Positions 56,938-64,000 of a stretch of 64,000 nucleotides of DNA are shown one piece after another (within the stretch, counting starts at the first letter, position 1; each line of letters opens with the position of its first letter). Source of the stretch: Heterotrichella gracilis (Eukaryota > Sar > Xanthophyceae > Tribonematales > Xanthonemataceae); contig JAULBX010008883.1 of the NCBI GenBank assembly GCA_032358255.1, forward strand, positions 124,001-188,000, given 5' to 3'. The notes beneath the pieces were generated by a model. That model saw nothing but the letters and a program-made list of their open reading frames with translations, did no database searches and was not told the DNA's origin. Both the position numbers and the translations under genes were made by a program.

Positions 56938-57109
56938 CTCTCCTACCTGGGGATCAATGCGCCTAGCATGGCTGAGGTAAATGGGCCACAGGCGCAGCGA
57001 GCCCTGCCCCACCAGTTCCCTAGCCACCAGCACGTTGCGCTGCGCCGCGTCACCTGTGCAGCAGCCCCACAGCATGCAACTGGCGCAGCATCTCCGCCAG
57101 CTTTGCCTG
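56938..57109 (-). pseudogene. kinase-like exon remnant
   Basis: Between a good acceptor (CTGCAG|GCAAAG) and a good donor (CCCCAG|GTAGGA) the minus strand reads KLAEMLRQLHAVGLLH in one frame and GDAAQRNVLVARELVGQG in the next, split by one extra base. Read together by eye this is the catalytic-loop pattern LH-GDxxxRN of protein-kinase/phosphotransferase-fold proteins. No flanking kinase exons were found. It could be a decayed single exon left by a duplication, or a base error in an otherwise live exon of an unseen gene. Confidence 0.45.
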
Positions 57110-57115
57110 CAGCAA

Positions 57116-58156
57116 GGGACATAAATGGAATGACCATTGATATGCAGGTGTTTATTGAATTTGAACAAACAAGGATGACCAGTTGGTTGTAGGATGCCAT
57201 GGGCAAGACACACTTGTTCAGACCATGAAATAAATGACTTCGAAGGAAAAGCTTGCTAAAAGCTATGGATCCCCAAGCCTTATACCCAGTCTTGCCTGGT
57301 GCTGCAGCTGCATGTGCGCGGGGCTGCGAGAGTCAAGTTGTTGTGCATCGGGGATGACACCGCAGCATAATTGTTACGCAGGCAGCTGACGTGCAGTGGT
57401 CAACCGTTCACGTGTACATCTGTCATTGTAAATAGTCTGGAAGCTGCTGTAGTTGCTATACCCAAATGGATCGATTGCATCGAAATCAGATGTTACAATA
57501 AGTTTGAATATGATCAAATCCTGTTCCACAACCGAAAGACTTGCAGGTAAAGCTAGGTTGCTCAATAACAGCTCGAAAGTCAAAGTAAAATTGCATTGTT
57601 GACGGTACCATGGCCTTCAGAGGCCTGGCAGCCAGGATACACATGCAGAGATTAGTCAGTGATGCCCACATAGAGGCTGAATTTTACGATGCTCATAGTG
57701 AGCGGGATCCTATCATAGGGTGCCCACATTGCGGTACAAAAATGATACAGCTGGCTAAATGGACCAATCTCAAAAAAGCAATTGCTTGGTGTGCAATTGG
57801 CAATGGCCTGGCAATGCGTGCTGGCAACGACCAACGTAATTGGCAAACGGTTGTACCCCCAGCATTTGGCAAGAGCTCTCTTAACGGGAAATACATATAT
57901 ACCATGTGAAGCCAAACAAACGTCACCCACAAACCCTCTTAGGGTAATGGCCAAAAATGGGTCTTAAACTTGCCAAAATACTAGGCGCATCCTCCAGGAT
58001 GCTCCAGGGTGAATAGCTGCAATTCCCCAGATGGCAACATATTGCACCTGTGCCAGCCTGACGTGCCGCGGGACATTGTGTGCTGTCATATATAACTAGA
58101 GTGCCTGCCTATGAGCCTACTCGTACAGCAGGACCACCCGTTGGTGCTTGTTCATC
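57116..58156. other. intergenic region, possible small frame
   Basis: A plus-strand frame at 57610-57909 (99 codons, beginning MAFRGLAARIHMQR and containing CPHCGTKM) is the only frame worth noting. The opposite strand is also open, and there is no homology I recognise. I do not call it a gene. Confidence 0.3.
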
Positions 58157-60463
58157 CTAGTATATCACAAACAAGTAGTACAGCACCAGCAGAATTATGA
58201 TGCTATACAGAATGATCTCATCAGTGTGGTCCTTCTTCACCACAATCGCTTGCACCGGCTGTGCTGGCTGCACCTCCACAGTCCCCGGCTGCACCGGCTG
58301 CACTGGCTGGACCTCTACCGCTGACAGTGTTGGCTGCACCTGTACCACTGACGGCGATGGCTGCACTTGAATCACTGACGGCGAGGGCTGCACTTGAATT
58401 ATTGACGGCGACGGCTGCACCTGGATCACTGAGGGCACGTCGTAGGTGTAGGTGCGGGTGTGCCATGGCCAAGAGAAGTTGGAGTGGTAGTTGTAGCTGT
58501 AGGAATAGCTAGGGGAGGGCGCGGAATAGCTGGGGGCGGGCGTGGAATAACTTGGGGAGGGCACGGGGGCAACGGTGCTGCCGCTGTAGGAGGAGCCGCC
58601 GCTTAAAGAGCCGCTCTTGTAGGAGCTGCCGCCACTTGAGGAGCCGCTCTTGGAGGTGCTGCCGCTGCTGGAGGAGCTCCGGCCACTGCAAGGGCACAAG
58701 GGGGTAAAGGAGCGGCCATGATGTCGTAGGGTGGGGGTTTAAACGTTTGAAAGGCACCAGATGGAGTTCAATCGCGTATAAAAACAATTTGTTTTGGGCA
58801 CGGGAATGGGATTAGCACATGCACAATGGGTTGGGGATAGGGGTGGGATCCCATGAATGCTGCCTGGGTAATAATCAGCGCTCTCAATTGTAGACTACTG
58901 CCACATGAAGGGCTGCAAGTAGGTCCGTGGTTAACAGCCTGTGGTGGGAGAGTACGTGCGTGTGCATGCATGTGCACTGCTAATACATATGTGCAGTACC
59001 AATGCATCTGGTAGTTTTACCAGATGGTATAAATATATGGGTAACAGCCAAACTACCGAGCAGTAGCGGGATTCAGAAGAAATGAATAGTTGGTAGATTT
59101 AATTCACATTCACGATTAAAGGCTACACACAGATTAGAGGCTACACACAGCTGCAATCGTGGAAGAGCAAGGATAATACATTAAGAAAAGTAGTATATAC
59201 CATACCTGCTGGCTCTCTTTGAAGAGAAAAGCCTGCCGCCGTAGCTGCCGCTGGAACGGCTGCTGCTGCCACCGCTGGACGAACGGCTGCTGCCACCACT
59301 GCTGTATGCACGGGTGCTGCTGCCACCACTGGAAGAACGGCTGCTGCCACCGCTGGAAGAACGGCTGCTGCCACCACTGCTGTAAGCACGGCTGCTGCTG
59401 CCACCGCTGGAAGAACGGCTGCTGCTGCCACCGCTATAGGAACGGCTGCTGCCGCCACTGCTGTAGGAACGACTGCTGCTGCCACTGCTGTAGGAACGAC
59501 TGCAATGCAGAGAGAGAAATCAGGGGAAAGTGTGGTGACAAAAACTCAAGTCTGAAAAGGGCGTGCAAGAATCAACACCATGTATAGTCTAGGCTGCATG
59601 CCACTGGCATTTATAAGTAGCATTGCTGTTGGGGTGAGTAGTGGGATCATCATGACAACCCACAACTTTGACAACATCATGTCAACGTGTGTGTGGTGTG
59701 TATATGACTGGTGGGGTTGGGGTTCCTCACCTGCCGCCGGAGGAAAACGAGGAACGTCCACCTCCAAAGCTGCTCCCGCCCATGCGCCCACCGCTGGACG
59801 CTGCCATTGCAGGCTTCACAGACCCAATCACCTGCAAAGGATGAGGGAGGGTTGGAGATGGAAAACGACGGCGCAACCGACAATTTAAAAGATTTAAAAA
59901 ATAGGAATAATTACACTACTCCCAGGGCAACACGCGCGTACACAAAGCAAGCATTACACCATTTCCTCTGTTCCCACTGCCCTTGCGGCACTACACCCTG
60001 GTGTACCTGGTGCAATATGTGGCATATTATAAGCCAATAAGCACAGATGGTGCCAAATTACACTGTGCAAGATGCAAGTGAGCGCAAACATAGCGTGAGG
60101 TGCAAGCGAATCAGGAATTGATTTTAATTTTGCAACAATAGGGCTTGCACGCACCATGGCCAGCGCCAGGGCAGACACCGCCACTGACTTGGCAGCAGTC
60201 ACAGCCATCTGGCGCAAATCCAAGGGGTTCTCATCCTCAACCCTCTGCTTGTTGGGTGCCACCGTTGCCAGGTGGGTGGTGGGGCGCAGAGTCAACACAG
60301 CAACAGTGGGCGCCAGGTGGCGGGGAAGGGGGCTGCGGGGTGTGGGGGCGCGCAGCGGGTGGCGCAGGAGGGTGGAGCCTGACTTGAAGGTGTTGCGCTG
60401 CCGGCTGGGGCTCGAGGCGCGCTGCAGGCTGCAGGGGCCCTGAAGCACTGCCCTGGTCGCCAT
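58157..60463 (-). CDS. plastid Ser/Gly-repeat membrane protein, DUF1517-like start
   Basis: Four exons (60155-60463, 59731-59831, 59206-59499, 58157-58685; phases 0, 2, 2) give 410 residues. The leader (MATRAVLQGPCSLQRASSPS) is a typical chloroplast transit peptide. After an Ala-rich stretch comes SVKPAMAASSGGRMGGSSF, closely like the start of the mature plastid DUF1517 proteins of plants. Then about 100 residues of GGSSSRSYSS-type repeats, further Ser/Gly and Tyr/Ser-rich sequence, and five IQVQPSPSV-type repeats are seen. The protein ends with one hydrophobic segment (IILYSIIILLVLYYLFV) two residues before the stop, as in tail-anchored proteins. The folded DUF1517 core is absent. The role is unknown; a flexible, membrane-anchored plastid protein is the plainest reading. 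Confidence 0.75.
59206..59499 (-). repeat. coding GGSSSR(S/Y)S minisatellite
   Basis: A tandem repeat of 24-30-base units (like CCGCTGGAAGAACGGCTGCT on the + strand) fills almost the whole third exon of the plastid Ser/Gly protein and stays in frame. Confidence 0.9.
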
Positions 60464-62264
60464 GGCTGGCTGGGGACGGTAGCAGGGTACTTGGGACGGG
60501 TCGAGGTCGGGGGCTCTGCAGGTAAGGAAGGGGTATTGTGAGGTGGTGGACGTGTCAGGGAGAGAATGACGTGAGTGAAGTGGGGCCATAGACCCCAGGT
60601 GTGAGGCAGGCAAGTAACTACAGGGCTAAAGGGTACCCCGTCCAAGCTAGGGACCCTACAGGGACCCTAGGGTTCAAGGGTCCAACTTGTAGACAAGGGC
60701 GTTTAATAAAGAACGCTGCACGAATACAATCAATTCCCTATTCCGCTGTTTGAGTATCAGCCACCTTCGAGCTTCCAAATAGGAACGGTACTGGCGTGCG
60801 CATATATAAGCGCAGAGAGGCGTAGAGCATGACCACGACTAATAGCCGAAAACTAACTGTTTATAAAAGCTTTGTGAGGAAATTCATATACAAAAGGGCC
60901 TATTATGAGCGAGGAAGCCTAGTAGACATACAGCAGCCTGACCTGTGCCTTGTACAACAAGCGGAAAAACTAGATTGCGCTCGTCCGAGCTAGGCCTAGG
61001 CCTACAACTCAGGGAATAATGAGAACGTACAAATAGAACGCTCAAAGCTCCTGCGTAACCACGTGCTAGTTTTGAAGCGCTCTTTTCGTGTATACTGCTA
61101 GCAATTTTAAGTGTAGCAACTGCAAGGTGGCTGTTGCCCGAAGTGGGCCCATGCGCGCGCGCCGGGTACCATGGCCACTGCATTATAATGGCATGTCTTT
61201 TGGCAATCGCTTACCTGTCGTGAACCTTCGAACGAACAGATAAGTAGTCTTCTCTGGAATATAGTGACGGGATGTAGTAGCTTTTGTATCGACCTGGTGA
61301 ATGAAATACTTCGTAGACCAAAGCAACCTGGGCCTTATGCTGAATCAGGCATTGCTGATCATTATCTCGAAATTCCTGTCATTTTCTCCAAATGTTTAAT
61401 TATGCAAAATAAGAAAGGAAATAAATGCCACAGGGTGACAGCCAGGCACAACAGAAACAATCACATCTTTACGGCCACAAAGATAAGACTAGCTCAGACT
61501 CACATGGTAGGGAAAAAGGAACCAAACGCAGCACTTGTAGATGCAAACAAAGGGCAGATGCCTGCATGGTTGCAAACGGTCATAAATCCATAGAATTTCT
61601 TGTGAAGGGGAGCGTCACTGACGGCTTGGTAAGTGCAGCAGCAGTGGAAGTATGGTGGTGGGTGGATGGAATGGGAGCAGGTGCAAGGGAGCGCCCTGGA
61701 AGACTGCAAGGGGCGGAAATGAAGAACGGGTGGAAAGTGTTGGGGTGGGACGACAGATTGAAATGAACAAAAAGGGAGTTGTAGCAGACACTCTTGGGAC
61801 AACACAGCAACAGTTTTAAAGGTGTACAGCCATTATCCCTGATTAAATCATGATCTTTTTACAACTTATGCACCAAGCAAGCCAACAATTATCCAGGCAA
61901 AACACCTGAAATTCCCACAGTTGTTGCAAAACAAGCCGTTGCAATACAAGCAATTTCCCACAGCACTGCTATTCCAGCAATGTCTAGTCTACACAGCTTA
62001 CGTATTGCAAAAATGTTGCCAACAGACACAATTACCAATTGGTTGCAACAGTCAGCATTAAGCAATCACCACTTTCTAAAGCTGCCGCCGCGGAGGCCCA
62101 GCAAAACCAGCATGGAAATCACTGACAGTTTTAAACCACTTGTCCCAATCTCGTGGCAGTCATTTCCTGCAGGTGGTCCTGGAGCCCACAGCATGTGGTA
62201 AGGGCTGCACAATCTTTGACAAACTTAGACCACGCCTTGTGGGCGTGAGATGTTTAACTTAGAT
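60464..62264. other. intergenic region, plastid Ser/Gly gene promoter to PAN gene 3' flank
   Basis: Plus-strand frames at 61264-61593 and 61425-61766 are open but have no recognisable motif. A TATATAAG lies at about 60803. No repeat or RNA gene was seen. Confidence 0.4.
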
Positions 62265-63640
62265 TCAGCCCAGTACAGCTGTGGAATTTGGGCCCGGCCC
62301 GTAGAAATTGGTTGTGTACCCCCTCCTGTCCACCACCAGGCTTGGATCCACCGCTGTCTTGAGGAAGCCCTGCTGCCCATCGTATGTGTAGCTGCGGCAG
62401 CCATTGGTGTTGTAGCAGCGGGTGGCAACAGCCTGGGGGGAGCCACCCACAGCGCAGTAGGGGGAGCCGGCGCAGGGGATGTCGTAGCCCTGGGAGCATG
62501 GGGGGGGTGTAGCACAGTCAGTAAATGCTGTGAATACACATGCACTACAGTGGCACTTTGTGTATTGCTTGCCAAGTGGCAACGTAATACATGATATATT
62601 TTTATTCCTAGCTTTGCCACACACTGTCAGGTACCCAATGCTATTTATTAATCAGCACTGCCAATGTGTCATTAATCAGAGCTATCACCATGCAACCATG
62701 CAGACATCACATGTTCCCGCCGCATATTTACCGGCAAGTCTTTATCCACAAAGTAGACGCTAAACTTGGGCGCCCCCGTTGACACCATGAACTGCGCCTG
62801 CCAGCCCGCACGTGGCACCACTGCTGGGTCATTTGATTTCCACAGCTGCTTCAGGTAGCCCTTGCCACTGCCGGGCAGCCAGGCAAAGCTGCGGCAACCA
62901 GGCTGCGGGGGGAGAGTATTAATTTATGTACAAATATGTCAATCTCTGGAAATGTTATGGGTTACGACGATCAGGCAATGCCATTGCGTGCGGCACATTC
63001 TGGTTGCATGTTCCAGGCTGTACTTTCATGCGCTTCAGCAAATTGATTCAATAAGAGCATCAATGATGAGCCTTGGAAGCTATTCAGGACGTGCTACTGG
63101 AGATGACTTGCCCTGTGAACCACATGAAGCATTTCACTCACATGACTTGCCCTGTGATGGAGCACTAGTTAGATATTTCACTCGCCAGAGGGCACGGAGA
63201 GTGGACCCAAACCATGGTGTTGACATGCAAACACCAATAGCTGGCATTAGATCCTACTTGCTTGCATATGACACATCAAATGCTGTACGTGGCTGCACTG
63301 TGCAAACGCGCACACACGCGCACACACACATGGACTGGTGGCAGGGTAATGACAATCGTATTCCAATAGGGTATGCATGCAGGTTACAGACATCTTTGTC
63401 AAATTGATTCAGTTGTAGGTTGGTACCCTACCGTCTTGATGCACGCAGCACGCAGGTCATCCGCTGTGGCTGCGTTGACCTGACACCCAAGTGCCCCGTC
63501 GCACCCAATGTCCTGCCCACCAATGTCTGAATCAGGGTTGATACCCCAGCAGTAGCCACCAGCGGGGCACTCGAGGGTGGGACCAGTGGGGGTGGGAGTG
63601 GGAGGTGGTGCCAATGGAGCGATTGGTGGTGGAGATCCTG
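62265..63640 (-). CDS. secreted PAN/apple-like Cys-rich protein, 3' part
   Basis: Three exons are read (63432-63640, 62732-62902, 62265-62489), in phase 0 at both internal junctions. The first begins with a Pro/Thr spacer (PPPTPTPTGPTLECP) and then GYCWGINPDSDIGG, LGCQVNAATADDLRAACIKT. The second continues PGCRSFAWLPGSGKGYLKQLW and ends VYFVDKDLP. The third has YDIPCAGSPYCAVGG, ATRCYNTNGCRSYTYD and QQGFLKTA before the stop. The recurring pattern of Cys spacing with GCRSF/GCRSY and (Y/F)LK is that of PAN/apple-type carbohydrate- or protein-binding modules; at least two modules are present. The start and signal peptide lie beyond the right edge, so secretion is inferred from the Cys content and Pro-rich linker. 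Confidence 0.65.
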
Positions 63641-64000
63641 CTGATGCAAACACAGTCTGTTTACTTAATGCCGTGCAAAAGGAATTCTTAAGTATTGATA
63701 TGCAAAACCTTTTGGATTGGCTTGACTGCGCTGGGCAGAGGCATGCAATGCAAGGCCAGCCATTATGGCACCTGCAAAGTGTATGCAATGGCAAGAGACC
63801 AGTGAGAACCACGTTTCCATTGCACGGCATTCAAGACTGGCAGGGAATGTCCTCCTTATGAGACTCAGCAGCATGAACCGAGGCTACCAACATCTCATGT
63901 ATCATTAAAATCCAATTCATCTACCTCACATATCTATATTCAAGTCCTTACAAATTAGTATTTGCCTTGCTTTTGATGATCCAATCAAGTCAGGGTTCCT
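63641..64000. other. PAN gene intron or upstream sequence at the window edge
   Basis: No further exon of the PAN-like gene is visible up to the end of the window; the sequence is AT-richer and reads as intron. Confidence 0.4.

Noticed and set aside
57610-57909. 99-codon plus-strand frame with CPHCGTKM
   Set aside because: Both strands are open here, there is no partner Cys pair to make a zinc ribbon, and no family resemblance.
61264-61766. Plus-strand frames of about 110 codons
   Set aside because: No motif, no splice-linked neighbours and AT-rich codons unlike the genes around them.

Overview
The window looks like nuclear DNA of a green alga, most likely a trebouxiophyte-type chlorophyte. 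The genes are rich in short, phase-consistent GT-AG introns. Several products have chloroplast-type leaders, and one protein is the plant/algal MSH1 type (MutS fused to GIY-YIG). The telomere-like motif scattered through the introns is the 7-base TTTAGGG form, not the 8-base TTTTAGGG form known from Chlamydomonas. Family names rest on reading the translations by eye; no database search was possible.

Layout. Two right-handed beta-helix (pectate-lyase-like) secreted proteins lie head to head: a partial one on the minus strand (290-972, running off the left edge) and a complete eight-exon one on the plus strand (3823-7384). Next come a plastid rhodanese (9226-10573, +) and an intronless PAP2 phosphatase (11876-12838, -). 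MSH1, the organelle mismatch/recombination surveillance protein, fills 14153-23835 (-, 19 exons traced, first exon not found). A plus-strand pair follows: a LON substrate-binding-domain protein (25870-29084) and a hotdog thioesterase (30021-32288). Then comes a run of minus-strand genes: a ViaA-like VWA protein (33032-39063, 13 exons), a giant DUF3638/DUF3645 P-loop protein (40148-55710, 24 exons traced, about 2965 residues, N-terminus not found), a kinase-like exon remnant (near 57000), a Ser/Gly-repeat plastid membrane protein with a DUF1517-like start (58157-60463), and the 3' part of a secreted PAN/apple-like protein (62265-63640, running off the right edge). I saw no tRNA, rRNA, CRISPR or complete mobile element.

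Shared themes. Several products probably act in the plastid or mitochondrion (MSH1, rhodanese, the Ser/Gly-repeat protein, perhaps LON, PAP2 and ViaA-like), and three are secreted or wall-related. There is no evidence that neighbours form one pathway.

The most unusual signal is structural. In the first 38 kb, introns carry short TTTAGGG arrays, and at many exon-intron borders the last or first 25-80 bases of the exon, with its splice site, are repeated inside the intron, often with the TTTAGGG array between the two copies. I counted at least nine such splice-border duplications in four or five genes; one of them, in MSH1, makes an extra in-frame 62-codon extension possible. The 18 kb from 37.8 to 56 kb lacks these arrays and instead holds AT-richer introns with perfect palindromes.
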